From assembly GCA_023212645.1 (NCBI GenBank), contig JALBYC010000008.1:310001-374000 (forward strand): a DNA stretch of 64,000 bases, given 5' to 3'. Source of the DNA: Farysia itapuensis. Its lineage: Eukaryota > Basidiomycota > Ustilaginomycetes > Ustilaginales > Ustilaginaceae. A program made the position numbers and the translations under genes. Shown here piece by piece: positions 39,692 through 50,560 of the stretch (positions are counted from its first letter, which is position 1; every line of letters starts with the position of its first letter). The notes beneath the pieces are model-generated. The model was not told the DNA's origin. It ran no database searches and was given only the letters and a program-made list of their open reading frames with translations.

Positions 39692-41722
39692 TTAGACGTG
39701 AGCGTGACTTTGAGCGAAGAGTTTTTCATCGGCCTTGGTGAGGTGGAGCATAGAGGTGTAGGCTCTTCGACAGACGGGGCAGGCGTATTTGCGGCGCGGT
39801 GTTCGACCTCGTCTTCGCTCGGACTGACGGATGCCGATGACCGAGTCGCGGAGTTGGACGGCGCATTCGAGACAGAGACCATGGGTGCAGGGCAGTAAGA
39901 GCGTAGTGGGGGGCGAGGAGAGGCAGATGAGACATTCGGTACCGTTGGAGTCGTCCGTCTCCATAAGCATGGCTGGAGCGGCTGTAGTGTCGCCTGCGTC
40001 TTCGTCGACATCGGCATCATCGCCAGTAACAGGCGCCGCGCGTACAGGCGGAGGCTTGGACGACAAGCCATACAGCTCTTGTAGCTGAAAGCGGTGTGGC
40101 CCAATCTCGGCCTCCTGTCCTTCCACCTGCGAGGACCAGGAGCGTTCGGCCGATGGTTGCGCAACGCCCGACGCCGCTTCGGCCAGACGGCTGGCGACCG
40201 ATTTGCGAACGGGAAGCGAGGTGATGCGCAGATACGTGGTCTGCAGATTGGGCTCCCTGAGTGGACGCGCATTCTCATCCAGCGCCTCCACGACAATGGC
40301 TACTTTGAGCGTCTCGCGCTCTGCCTTTTCGCGCGCCAGTCGCTGTTCTTTGGTCTCTTCCTCTTCCACCACGGGCTCTCCGGCAATCTGCTCCACCGGT
40401 CGAACGGGCTCCGCGGGCTCCGGCGGGTTTTCCTCGGCGTCTTCAAAGTCAGCGTCCGCTTCCAGTCGGCGCTGGTATTCGAATCCGGGCGTTTCCGGCA
40501 CTGCCGCCGGCGTCACGGGTTCTGGCGACTTGGCTGTGCGAGCTGCAGCTTTGGGAGGGGCAAAGTATTTGAGATCGAGTGGCAAGGCGGCAGTGTGTCC
40601 TGAGCCGTGGCCGTTTTTCAGCTGTGCGACGTGAACGGGCCAGCCGAGGACGTGCGGCGGCGGCCCGCGTTGAGCAAGCACATCTCCACTATCAAAAACT
40701 TCGGGAATGTCAAAGTTGAGCCAGCTGCCGTGCTTGCGACTTGCGCGCACAAAGATCTGGACACTGGCAAAGGGAGCGGCGCAGTCGTACTCGAAAAACA
40801 GCGTGTGCGTCGGTGGTGGAAGCGAGGCGACAGGCCGCGCCGCATCGCTGGCAGCAGCAGAGAGCCGCAAGGTATTCCTCTTGAGATTGATATAGGACTG
40901 AAGCGTGGTACAGACGTGATTCTGCCCAGTACTGCCGTCGATCCAATTCGACAAGGTGGCAATATCAATGCCTTCGCTCATAGTAATGCCGTCCGGGTGG
41001 TCTTGGCGAATCTGGCCGATGAGATCGGCGGTAGAACCTTGCATCATGCCCTGTGCTGCCGGATCCGTGCTATCGGCGGGCACTCCGCCCAGTGAATTAA
41101 CCGATTCTGCGCCGAGCGACATCATGCTGAGACCAGACAGCGAGGCACCTCTCGCACGGCCGCGTGAGCCGAGACGAGGACGACGGGCGGACGCTGGATC
41201 GAGGGACACTGGCTCCTCGGGCGGCGCGGCGGCCCCGGCAGCAGCTATCGAGATGGTCTGGGTCAGGCCAGTGCCAGATACAGCGCCCGAGTTGCTGTTG
41301 CCGCTGCCAAAGTAGTTGGCAAGGTTGGGGCCAAAGAGGGTGGCCGCTTCCTCGCGCTCGCGCCTGTTGCTTCGCGGCTTTCTCCTGCCGGACGCCAAAG
41401 CATTTTGGGGTGGCAAGGGCGGCAAGAGCAAGGCACTCAGTGCATTTCCGCCACCAAATGGCAGGGGCGAATTGGCGGGCAGGGATGGCAGGTAGGCGGC
41501 TGCACGCATCGCCTGACGGTTCTGCTCCTCGTGTCGAGATCGAAAGCCGGGGAACAGAATGCGATGGCCGCTCGTCGTCGGCTCTCTGCCTGCCTCGAGA
41601 TCGACGTTGGTGGCGTTCATCTCGACGGCGGCTGTATCGGGACTAGGTGCTGCACTGCGATTGCGAAAGGCACGATTCCAGCCTCGCGAGGGAGTGGCGT
41701 TATCTTGTCGTGAGGAGAACAT
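39692..41722 (-). CDS. C3HC4 RING-finger protein (probable E3 ubiquitin ligase)
   Basis: 676 aa from the ATG at 41722. The N-terminal ~220 residues are disordered (GSRGRARGASLSGLSMMSLG). A folded middle part contains HTLFFEYDCAAPFASVQIFVRAS and KHGSWLNFDIPEVFDSG, resembling the beta-rich domain before the RING in MGRN1/RNF157-like ligases. The RING is near the C-terminus: CLICLSS, LLLPCTHGLCLECAVQL, then an Arg-rich loop and YACPVCRRAY. It likely ubiquitinates membrane- or vesicle-associated targets (inference from the MGRN1 likeness only). No introns are seen. Confidence 0.78.
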   Translation of the reverse strand: MFSSRQDNATPSRGWNRAFRNRSAAPSPDTAAVEMNATNVDLEAGREPTTSGHRILFPGFRSRHEEQNRQAMRAAAYLPSLPANSPLPFGGGNALSALLLPPLPPQNALASGRRKPRSNRREREEAATLFGPNLANYFGSGNSNSGAVSGTGLTQTISIAAAGAAAPPEEPVSLDPASARRPRLGSRGRARGASLSGLSMMSLGAESVNSLGGVPADSTDPAAQGMMQGSTADLIGQIRQDHPDGITMSEGIDIATLSNWIDGSTGQNHVCTTLQSYINLKRNTLRLSAAASDAARPVASLPPPTHTLFFEYDCAAPFASVQIFVRASRKHGSWLNFDIPEVFDSGDVLAQRGPPPHVLGWPVHVAQLKNGHGSGHTAALPLDLKYFAPPKAAARTAKSPEPVTPAAVPETPGFEYQRRLEADADFEDAEENPPEPAEPVRPVEQIAGEPVVEEEETKEQRLAREKAERETLKVAIVVEALDENARPLREPNLQTTYLRITSLPVRKSVASRLAEAASGVAQPSAERSWSSQVEGQEAEIGPHRFQLQELYGLSSKPPPVRAAPVTGDDADVDEDAGDTTAAPAMLMETDDSNGTECLICLSSPPTTLLLPCTHGLCLECAVQLRDSVIGIRQSERRRGRTPRRKYACPVCRRAYTSMLHLTKADEKLFAQSHAHV

Positions 41723-41824
41723 GGGTGGTGGTAGTACTAAGCCAAAATCCAAAAGTGACCTGATTCGCGGCACAAATTTGTATTTCCCCACTTGAATTGT
41801 GCGCTCGATTACAAATATCTATGC

Positions 41825-43246
41825 TTAGCCGCCGGGGACTTCGTGCCTTTGCACGCCAATGGAGCGGCGAGAGACCTTTTCGCCCACCAGGTCATCGTAC
41901 CATGCCTTGTCTAGGCCGGCTTTCTTGCGGTCTGCGCTGTTAAAGGGCCCTTTGAGACGTCCGATAAAATTGTCCCGCACTTCTTGGCGGAAGACGGCGA
42001 TGGGGTCGAGCTTGGCTTGGGCGCACAGGTAGGTCATCCAGCGGTGTCCCGCCGATACGTGCGTGATTTCGTCCAGGTGGATGACGGTGAGTGTGTCGAC
42101 ACTGCGTGTGTCGCCCGCGTTGGCAAACTTGGCAATCGTCGTCGGGTTCACGTCGAGGCCTCGGGCTTCGTGTACGAGGTGAATGATGGCCAGCCGTGCT
42201 GTGAGCGAGTGAGCAGTGTCCATGGCCGAATCCCACAGCCCATGGTGGACCGGCAGTGCGCCAAACCAGCTCTTCAACTCTTCGAGGCGTGCACTGAGCA
42301 GCGAGAAATGCTTGGCTTCGTCTTCTGCCACTTTGACAAAGTCCGAGTAGAACTGCAGCGGCATTGTGCCACCCACCGATGCTGCACACAGTTGCGGTGC
42401 GCGTGCGATAATGTCCCACGCCAGATCAATGGCCCACTGCTCAATGTTGGCCAGCGAGTGCAGGATGGCGATCCGGCTCTTTTCCGTCCCGCCCTTGCCA
42501 CGTTTCCCCTCCTGGCCTGGTTGTACGCGGATCTCTTCCTTTCTGCGGGGCGGACGTTCGGGAGGTGTTTCTTCCGCTTTGCGTGCGCTGCCACCAATCA
42601 CCTTGCACTCTCCCGATCGAAATGCGGCAGCAGCGAAGCGCGTATATGCCACCTTTTGCCGTGGATCGGCCGTGTTGAGCACCAAGACAGCCCATGCCAC
42701 CAGCGTTTTGGGCAGCGGGTCGGGGTAGCTGATGGGTGCTTCGCTGTTGTCCGCTATCGCTGGCGCGCTTTCCGTCGTATGTGGCGTAGGACATGCTTCA
42801 CTCACAGGTCGGAGCTCGACAAGCTCCCACCCCGAGCTGCCCCCCACCTCGACGTACACATCCTCGTTGCTTACCTTGCACGCGTACACGCAGGCAGAGA
42901 TTCCGTGCGAAGACTCGCCCGTGCTCAGACTGAAGTCGTACTCGTGCCACGGGCACACGACCACCAGGTCTTCGATCTCGTCCTCCAGCTCCGTCTCGTT
43001 GCCCTCTATCACGGCATTCTCCAGCGGCGCCCCCAGATGCGGACACGTAGCCTCCATGCAGTAGTAGCGTTTCGCATCCCTTGTCTCTGTCCATTCCGTC
43101 ACGGGGAAGGAAAATAGTAGCAACGAATGGTACTGCTGTGTCTCTCTATGCCGCAGCGTCAAGTGGTGCCGAGAAGAGCTTCCCAGCTTGGCAACAGGCG
43201 CCACCTGCACCCACGAGCTGCTGCTGCTGCTTTCAGCGTCCTTCAT
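41825..43246 (-). CDS. Rieske [2Fe-2S] - DUF455 ferritin-like diiron fusion protein
   Basis: 473 aa with two domains. Residues ~1-130 form a Rieske domain with CPHLGAPL and CPWHEYDF, the C-X-H...C-X2-H ligands. Residues ~215-460 match DUF455, a ferritin-like four-helix fold. The iron ligands are visible in order: IEQ in NIEQWAIDLAW, ExxH in EDEAKHFSLL, E in VHEARGLD, and ExxH in LDEITHVSAG. The pair suggests the Rieske cluster passes electrons to a diiron site doing an oxidation or hydroxylation. The substrate is unknown, and MiaE-like tRNA hydroxylation is one possibility only. The start ATG at 43246 is preceded by only 97 bp before the next same-strand gene, so the promoter must be short or transcription may read through. 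Confidence 0.82.
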   Translation of the reverse strand: MKDAESSSSSSWVQVAPVAKLGSSSRHHLTLRHRETQQYHSLLLFSFPVTEWTETRDAKRYYCMEATCPHLGAPLENAVIEGNETELEDEIEDLVVVCPWHEYDFSLSTGESSHGISACVYACKVSNEDVYVEVGGSSGWELVELRPVSEACPTPHTTESAPAIADNSEAPISYPDPLPKTLVAWAVLVLNTADPRQKVAYTRFAAAAFRSGECKVIGGSARKAEETPPERPPRRKEEIRVQPGQEGKRGKGGTEKSRIAILHSLANIEQWAIDLAWDIIARAPQLCAASVGGTMPLQFYSDFVKVAEDEAKHFSLLSARLEELKSWFGALPVHHGLWDSAMDTAHSLTARLAIIHLVHEARGLDVNPTTIAKFANAGDTRSVDTLTVIHLDEITHVSAGHRWMTYLCAQAKLDPIAVFRQEVRDNFIGRLKGPFNSADRKKAGLDKAWYDDLVGEKVSRRSIGVQRHEVPGG

Positions 43247-43343
43247 GTTGGTCGAATCAAACAAAGAAAAAACTGCCACTCGCTCCACTAAAAGCCACTC
43301 GCTCCACGTACTCCACTGAAAGCCGTTGATGAAATTGCAGGAA

Positions 43344-46300
43344 CTATGCAGATGTACCGAACTCAGCCAGCATGGCCTGGATCTCGGGATTGTTAAAGAG
43401 CGCGCTAAAGTCGGCTTCCGTTGCCGAGCTCTCAAAGCCGTAGGGGACCAGAGCGCCAGACGCAGACGGCGACGAAGCCGTCTTGGCCGGCGAATGCGGC
43501 GAAGAGGCCATCTTGGGCTTGCGCGGCGACGTCAGAATGTCAACAATGCGCGGCGGCAGAGGCTTCTTGGGTGAGGCAAAGATGCTCGCAAGGTCTGGTG
43601 GCAGCGACGATAGGAAGCCGGCGTCCAGTGTCGGCGTCAGCAGGACCTTGGGGGACGCAGGCACTGGGCTCGCTGCAATACTGGCCGGCTTGGCCGATCC
43701 TGCTAGCACAGACGCGCCAGCTTCACCGCCAGCGTGCGTCGCGAGTCCAACACCGCCCGAGTGGTGGAATTCGTCCAGGTGAATGCCAAATTCTTTGGCT
43801 TGGTGCAGCTGTACTTCGTTAAAGCCATCAGCAGAAACTGCAGGCTGGTTGCCAGTAGGTGTCATCTGTGTTCCGCTATTGGCGAATGCGCCGGTGGCAT
43901 CGATGCCAAAACCTGAAGCGGCCAGAATCCCATACGGATCCTCGAGCAGGTCAAACAGGTTCGAGTCCGACGCATCCGGTGACCCGTCCGAGCTTGCTGG
44001 CGATGAGCCGGAAACCGAAGACGAGGCATCTTCGACGGTAGCCGGCAGCGGGCGTCGTCGCACCACTGGCACTTGTAGTCGGTCCTGCGCAACCAGCTCT
44101 GTGCTCGATGCTGGTCCTTTGCCTGGTGATGCGTCACTTGGCCAGTCGAGGTCGCTCGGCGTAGGAAACATTTCCCTCATACTCGGAGTCCTGCCCCAAG
44201 CGTCCACCTGCGCAGACTCGGCCGTCGGGTGGTCGAAGCACGGACTGCTGGGCGGCAGATCCAGCGAAGCCAGCTTGGCTCGGCCGTTTTGCATCGACCA
44301 GTGCGATGCTGGACTTCCGCTGGCGCTGGCGGAGCTCAGGTTGCGTGCAAATTTGCGCACCGCAAGGCTGGGCGAGCGAGGACACACTGGAAGTCCGACT
44401 GAGCCCTCGCGGCTGCTGGTGCCCCCTTGGTACGGTCCTTTCACAAGTCGTGCTTCAGGCGCATTGTCTTCGCTGTCGTCCTCGTCTGCGTCGTCGGACT
44501 GGGCAGACGTCGCGCGCCGGTTCGTGAGAGACGCTTTCCGCGCAGCTGTTGTCGCGGCCGAGTGCGCTTTGCTCTTGGCGCCAGCCTTCTTGCCCTTTGC
44601 CCCTCGAGAGGGAGAAGCCGGTGATGTGACGGTGCTGCTGGACTTTGCGTCTGCGTTGGACAAATCGTCGCTTGACGAAAACAGGGCTGGATGCAGCACG
44701 TCTTGGCCCGATTTGGTACGGCTGCGAGTGACGGGACTGTCGTTGGACGACAGCACCGGTCCGTGGCGCGACGTTGCACTGGCATGGCCCGGTGAAGCGT
44801 ACGGATTCTGGCCCGAGATGGTGCCGTGAGGGTTTTTGCGCGGACTTCTTCGTAACGGCGTCAGTCCACGGCCATTGAGATTGCCTAGCAGAGTGCCGGG
44901 AGTCTGCAGCATGTCGACAGAGGGCAGTGACCCGAAATCAAAGTCTGCCTCGCTCATCAGCGTGTCCATCATGGTTCCTGGACTGGAGTTCATCAGGTAG
45001 CTAGGTACGCGGAAGCGAACATCGCGAGAAGGACTTTGCAGGGCGCTGCCATACGAATGCAGTGCGTTCATCGAAGGGCGCACAGGGCTAGACTGGGCAA
45101 AGTTGACTCCTCGGTGCTGTGTCGCCTTTGGTGGCAACGGCGCTCGGAATTGCTGCTGCTGCGCCGGTTTCTCTGCCTTAGGCTGCTCTTTTGCTTTCGG
45201 AGGCATGGGGCTGTTGGAGGCACTGTCGCCAAGAGAGGCTCGTCTGGCGCCCTTGTCCGGCTTGCCAGAGCCCTTGGGCCTGCCTGGCCTGTTTCCACTC
45301 GGATTCTCGCGTATGCTTCGTCGACTGCGGTACTTGCCAAGGCTTTCGTCCCACACCGGCTTTTTGTCCAGCAGCTTTTTGTTGACAAACGTCTGACGAT
45401 CTTGTCCGTTCTGCTTGGGCGCCTCGAGCGTTGGGCCATCGTCGGCATCTAAGCGGGGACGCTTTGGGCCCGATTCTGGCTCGGCCGGCGTGCTCTCGCG
45501 CTTGTTGCCTTCTGCTTCTCGATACCCCTTTCTGACGTGCTCCGCTCGCCACACGTATTCGGGACGGGAGTATTTCCACTTGACATAGTAGATGCCGCAA
45601 GGGTTGCACGCGGACCACTTTGTGTCTGCATCCGTCTCGATGGGACCTTGCTTGCCTGCATAGCGCGGTAGCCAGTTGTCTGCGCAGTTGTCTTCACTGC
45701 TGTTGCCATTGGTGCTTTCCTCTCTCGACGCAGTCGATCTCTTGGCGGGTCTCTCGGCGGCTGGATGGTTCACAAGGCTGCCGGCTGGCAACTGCAGGTT
45801 GCGCCACGTGCTCGCAGAGTCGACGCCGCAGTTGTAGCAGATCTTGTGATCTTCGTGTGTAGCAGAAAAGGAACCGTCGAACGAGTCATCAGCATCGATG
45901 GGGGACGGCGCCGGGCGACTCCCCTTTCGGGCCAAGGAACGCTTTGCAACTTTCTTCACGTCTGTGTTTTCTGCAGCGCTAACAGACTCATTCGTGGGCT
46001 GCGAAGGGGTGACTAGGGCTACAGCGACTTGCTGCAGTAAAGTTTCGAGTTGAGCCTGCTGAGCCGGCTCTGGAGCCGACTGAGTTGATCTTTGCTGCAG
46101 ACTTTGGAGAATCGAAAGCAGCTGGAGTGCCTGCGGATTGGACGCGGCTGATGCTGCAGCGGCAGCTACAGCGGTGACGGTCTGTTCACTTGCCGTCGCT
46201 GGCGTCTTTTGCAACAGAGGGATCGCCGGTCGAACGCGTACGGGCTCCTCGGGTGTGTTGCCGGATCGGCGATGAGCGCGACTTCTGCGCACGGGCGAGG

Positions 46301-47092
46301 TGGATGGAATTGGGTAATCAGGTTCCGAGTGCAGTGAGAGATCAGCTCGAGAGCGTGGACGAGCGAGGCTGGACGGTTGCATCGACTCGGCGTGGGAAGA
46401 AATGCCTCGCACCAGACTAAAGTGCCTGTCTTTGCTGCGTGCTTGTGACTCCTTGAGCTTGATGATGACTTCGAGAATATTGATCTCCTCTTCCACTTCG
46501 CGACCGTTTTCGTATCGCACTCTTCGGCCATCGGAGCGGACACGACCAGTGATGGTGGTCTCGCCATCGCCTTGCTCCTCTAGTGCCCAATTGAAAAAGC
46601 CCTTGCCGACAAAGATGGACTCCTTGGCGCGTGCTGGACTGGACGAGGCGAGCTTGCTGGGACCAGCGTCTGGCTGATCGCGATACGAGGGCGACCGGCG
46701 AGGCGCGTTTCGTGGCGGTGTTACCTGCTGACTGGCGCGAAAGGTCTCTTCAGGGTCGACGGCGTAGATGATATAGTCGCGCTTGTCGTCTGGCATCAGT
46801 TCGGGACTGGCCATACACACGGCGCCAAGGCATGTTTTGAGCGGAACGCGGCCAAAGCGTACCTGACGTGGCTGGGCATAGTGACTGTTGGGATGGATGG
46901 GCGACAAGGGGGTAATGTTGGGGATAATGACATCGACTGGCATTGGATGACCCAGTCTCGCCACCATGGTATGATGTGGATTCGACTCGAGCGTATAAAG
47001 GACTTTGACTGTGGACGGCAATGTCAGCGTGACTGGTGAAGCGCGTGCTGCCAACTCTACTTACCATCCATTGTGGGACCGTAGCTACCCAT
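43344..47092 (-). CDS. AMS2: Ams2/Spt21-like GATA factor (histone gene regulator)
   Basis: Two exons are inferred: 47092-47065 (28 nt, MGSYGPTMD) and 47008-43344, with a 56-nt intron (donor GTAAGT, CTGAC branch, CCACAG acceptor), giving 1230 aa. The N-terminus matches the Spt21 domain: VKVLYTLESNPHHTMVARLG, RFGRVPLKTCLGAVCMASPEL, DDKRDYIIYAVDPEE. A GATA-type zinc finger starts near residue 399: CYNCGVDSASTWRNLQLPAG, then a 73-residue spacer before CNPCGIYYVKWKYSRP. Spt21 plus GATA is the arrangement of fission yeast Ams2, which drives S-phase core histone gene expression and affects CENP-A loading. The rest is disordered, with basic PRGRPKGSGK-like (AT-hook-like) segments. An alternative role as a general GATA factor is possible. 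Confidence 0.78.
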
Positions 47093-47524
47093 GATGGAGT
47101 GCTGCTACTTGCTATCGCATAGATGGTGGTGGGAGCGATAAATGAAATGCGCAGCAGAGGCCAAGCGAATGTGTTTCGGATCGAGACCGATGGGCGCGTG
47201 TGGCTAAAGACAAAAGTGATGGGCCCAACGTGGGTGATTGCAACAAAGTGGAACTCTTCAACATCACACTTGCCGCCAACGCCAAATTTCGTGATTTCTA
47301 CGCGTAAAGCACGCGTTGAGCCCGATCATCTCCCGATTGCTGTTGAAGCCGATGTCCGCTTCTCTTTATTTTTTGACGCGCTGGCCGGCCGGCGTACAAA
47401 GTGACAGACACCATTGCGCTAAGCCACGATTGCGCTTAGCCACGATTGTCCCTAAGCCGCGATCGCTCTGAGCCACGATTGTCCCTAAGCCGCGACCGCT
47501 CGGGGCGTCCTCTCTTCGCTCATC
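47093..47524. promoter_or_regulatory. Divergent AMS2-like / MFS promoter region
   Basis: This 432-bp divergent region has no convincing gene. The 100 bp before the plus-strand ATG are occupied by a tandem repeat of 16-17-bp subunits. Confidence 0.45.
47422..47503 (+). repeat. Five 16-17-bp tandem subunits forming a 33-bp higher-order repeat
   Basis: Subunits begin AGCC at 47422, 47438, 47455, 47471 and 47488. Types agccacgattgtcccta and agccgcgatcgctctg alternate, so 47438-47470 and 47471-47503 are near-identical 33-mers. The array ends 21 bp before the MFS start codon at 47525. Confidence 0.9.
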
Positions 47525-50500
47525 ATGGCTGACCAAGACCCGCTCAGACCCATCAATCCACCGCGCAGTCCCCGCGCAATCCAGTTTGCAGACGACCATC
47601 GTTCGCGCGATCCATCTCCCACCAAATCCCTCCGACTCGAACCGCAGGATCCCTTGTCCTCTTCCCCCAGTCAGCGAAGTCCAATGGCGATAGACGCTTC
47701 CAGTAGCAAGGCTGATGGCTACAAAACTGCAGCTGCCGGCTACAAAGCTGCAGGACCCGGCACAATTCATTTGCCTGCGTCCCCCTATACACCCCTAGCC
47801 GCGGGACAGCGCACGCCGGGCGAGTATGGCACAACTTCGAGACCGCAAACGGACGATCCTACTGCCCGCAAAATGTCGTTCAAGCGTCGCGCTCCCAGCA
47901 CCACTCAAAAGCAGGGCATTCTGCAAAGAGCTTCGATGGGCGTATTTCCCAAGTCGACGGCCGGAGCAAGCGACATGGGGTCCAATTGGAGGCTAAGCCG
48001 TCGCATTCATGCTGACAATGGTGGCACGGTCGATATTGATGCTCTGATCAACGAGCCGCCGTCGATCCCACAGCTGTTGCCTAGCGCCAAAGCGGATCCC
48101 TTCTCAACACCGATCCCCACCGTGCCATTCATCGTCCTGTGTCTGGTCTGCTTTGGAGAGTTCAGCTCGGCCGGTGTCGCTGGTCCGTTTCTGTTCTTTA
48201 TGATTGAAGAGTTTGGTGTCGGTGGGGAGAGCGATGTCGGCTTCTGGGCCGGTATCGTGGCGGCGAGCTTCTTCTTTGCCCAGTTTCTCACCTCGCTCAT
48301 GTGGGCCTCGGTCGCCGAGAAGCGAGGGCGTCGCTTTGTTCTCATGGCCTCGCTCGTCGGCAATGCATCCACCATGGTCCTCTTTGGCACTTCCAAAAAC
48401 CTCGCCACCGCCATCTTTATCCGTCTTTTCCAAGGCTTCTTCAACGGCGCCGTCGGTGTAGCCAAGGGGGCCATCCGAGACATTACCGACGAAACCAACG
48501 AGGGGCGTGCCTATGCTCTTCTCTCCTTCAGCTGGGGTGCGGGTTCCATTGTCGGACCTATTCTCGGCGGTCTGCTTTCCAATCCGGTCAAGGCGTACCC
48601 GGGCACATTTGGCGAGAGTCAGCTGTTTACAGACTACCCCTACCTGCTTCCCTGCATGGTGGCCGCCAGCTTTACCGCAGTGGGCGCGGTTCTCTCGCTG
48701 TTTATCGGTCCGGACGGTGGTCCGCGCACTGGCGCTATCCAGCTGCCGGAAAAGATCGACGTGGAGCGAGCGGCGAGTCAGATGGGCAGTCTGGGTCGCA
48801 ATGCAGGCCAGCGACTCAGCGGCTACTTTGGCGCCGCACGCAGCGCTGGAGGCTCTCACGTCAGTCTGTCCAACCACTTTGCAAACGGCCAGACGGAGGG
48901 CTCGTCAACGCCCGGCGCAGCCTCTTCCTCGAACAAGTTCCCGCGCACTTTTACGCAGCAGGTGGACGACGAGACTGGCGGTCCGCCGTCACCGGCAGAG
49001 ACGGAAGCGACCATTATCACACACGGCGGACGCACGGTAGACGATTCCGCCTTTTCCCGTGTCGGTCTGTCGCGCAGACAACGTCTCTTGTCGCGCACAG
49101 AGGAACGACAGCGCGGTATCCTGGGCGGTGGTTCAGCTTACGGCTACGAAAAACACATGTCCAGAAGCTCCGCCCTACCTGGACCAAGTGCGCGTCCCGA
49201 GTCGGTGGCTCACCCTCGTCAGGGTCGTGCCTCGTTCTCGTCCAACACACAGTACGCTCCCGACTTTGAAGAGATCGGGCAGCGTCCAGGGCTCAGCTTT
49301 GCGCAGCGCTTCTTGCTGGCCCAAGACGATTCGGTGTTTACGATTTCAGACCTGTGGGTGGCGGCTGCCATCAACGGAGACGAGGCGTACGAAGAAGTGT
49401 TTGAGGACGAGGAAGACGAGCCGTTTGAGGATCAGAGCGTGGTTGACGACTCGGTCTCGGGCTCGATTGACGAGCTGGACGAAGACGATGAAGACGCAAG
49501 AGTGCCCAACGAATCGTCGTCCTTGTTGGCGCCGCGACACTTGCCGCCAATCAACTTTGCACAGCGCAAAGTGTCTCCTGCTGGCTTGTCGGAAGCCGAT
49601 CGTTCCTATGTGTCTTCGCGGCCGTACTCGGTGCGCCGATCGAGTGCGACTGGTCGCATTCCGAGTCTGTACGCAAACACAGGCATTGAAGCGCCGCTGC
49701 TCTCGCCCTCGACGCATCCTCTGTCCCCCACGTTGGAGATTCGGGCAGACGCAGCGTGGGACCCTACGCTGGCTGGTATTCCGGAAAGTCAGTCCAACCG
49801 AAACAGTCTCACCGTGCCCGCGAGCCGCAGACATGGCGGGCCGGCATCTCCTTCGCCCGATCGACGTAGTATTGCCGTGTCTACGCGAAGCGGCGCAGCA
49901 CAGGCCAGCGTGCCCACAGCTTCGCTCTTTGCCCTGCTGCCCATCGCCATCATTGCGCACTACTCGACGCTCGCATTCCACTCGTCTACATTCGACCAGA
50001 TCTTTATGGCGTTTCTGGTGACACCCGAGCCGTCGGGCGGGTTGGGTCTCACTGCATCTCACTACGCCGAACTGATCGCAGCCATGGCGTTTTTCCAGTT
50101 GGTGTTTCAGTTCGTGTTTTATCCCAAAGTCGGACCTCCGCAGGGCAAATTGTCGCACTTGGCCATGCTGAGGCTTGGAACGGCACTGTACTTGCCCTGC
50201 TACACCCTCTTTCCGCTGCTTCGGGGTCTGCTGCATCCAGAGACGGACGGATTCGTCATGACCGGCATGATTTTCTTCGCCGCTCTGCGTTGGCTTGCCA
50301 ACATTTGCGCTTTCACCGCCATTTCCGTACTGATCAATGCTTTGACGCCGCCGCATTTGACGCCCCTGGCCAACGGTCTTGCACAGACCACCTCGTCCGC
50401 AGCCAGATTCGTAGGCCCGCTCGTCGGTGGTTTGGTCTGGGCAAAAGGTATCCAGGGCGGTCCCAACGCCCATCCATGGCCGTTTAACTATCACTTTGGC

Positions 50501-50560
50501 TTCTGGTTCACCGGCATCGTTGGCTTCATTGGCTTCCTCTTTACTTGGCGCATCAAGTAG
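47525..50560 (+). CDS. MFS transporter with very large central loop (YCR023C/ZIFL-like)
   Basis: 1011 aa. A disordered ~195-residue N-terminus precedes TM1 (VPFIVLCLVCFGEFSSAGVAGPFLFF). The first TM bundle follows, with loop motif ASVAEKRGRRFVL and RLFQGFFNGAVGVAKGAIRD in TM4-5. A ~390-residue disordered, acidic central loop comes next (DEAYEEVFEDEEDEPFEDQ). The second bundle starts ASLFALLPIAIIAHYSTLAFHSS and ends GIVGFIGFLFTWRIK. The overall plan resembles the fungal YCR023C group and plant zinc-induced-facilitator-like transporters. A vacuolar or plasma-membrane location and the substrate are not determinable. Its stop is 83 bp from the convergent DHA1 gene. Confidence 0.85.
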   Translation: MADQDPLRPINPPRSPRAIQFADDHRSRDPSPTKSLRLEPQDPLSSSPSQRSPMAIDASSSKADGYKTAAAGYKAAGPGTIHLPASPYTPLAAGQRTPGEYGTTSRPQTDDPTARKMSFKRRAPSTTQKQGILQRASMGVFPKSTAGASDMGSNWRLSRRIHADNGGTVDIDALINEPPSIPQLLPSAKADPFSTPIPTVPFIVLCLVCFGEFSSAGVAGPFLFFMIEEFGVGGESDVGFWAGIVAASFFFAQFLTSLMWASVAEKRGRRFVLMASLVGNASTMVLFGTSKNLATAIFIRLFQGFFNGAVGVAKGAIRDITDETNEGRAYALLSFSWGAGSIVGPILGGLLSNPVKAYPGTFGESQLFTDYPYLLPCMVAASFTAVGAVLSLFIGPDGGPRTGAIQLPEKIDVERAASQMGSLGRNAGQRLSGYFGAARSAGGSHVSLSNHFANGQTEGSSTPGAASSSNKFPRTFTQQVDDETGGPPSPAETEATIITHGGRTVDDSAFSRVGLSRRQRLLSRTEERQRGILGGGSAYGYEKHMSRSSALPGPSARPESVAHPRQGRASFSSNTQYAPDFEEIGQRPGLSFAQRFLLAQDDSVFTISDLWVAAAINGDEAYEEVFEDEEDEPFEDQSVVDDSVSGSIDELDEDDEDARVPNESSSLLAPRHLPPINFAQRKVSPAGLSEADRSYVSSRPYSVRRSSATGRIPSLYANTGIEAPLLSPSTHPLSPTLEIRADAAWDPTLAGIPESQSNRNSLTVPASRRHGGPASPSPDRRSIAVSTRSGAAQASVPTASLFALLPIAIIAHYSTLAFHSSTFDQIFMAFLVTPEPSGGLGLTASHYAELIAAMAFFQLVFQFVFYPKVGPPQGKLSHLAMLRLGTALYLPCYTLFPLLRGLLHPETDGFVMTGMIFFAALRWLANICAFTAISVLINALTPPHLTPLANGLAQTTSSAARFVGPLVGGLVWAKGIQGGPNAHPWPFNYHFGFWFTGIVGFIGFLFTWRIK

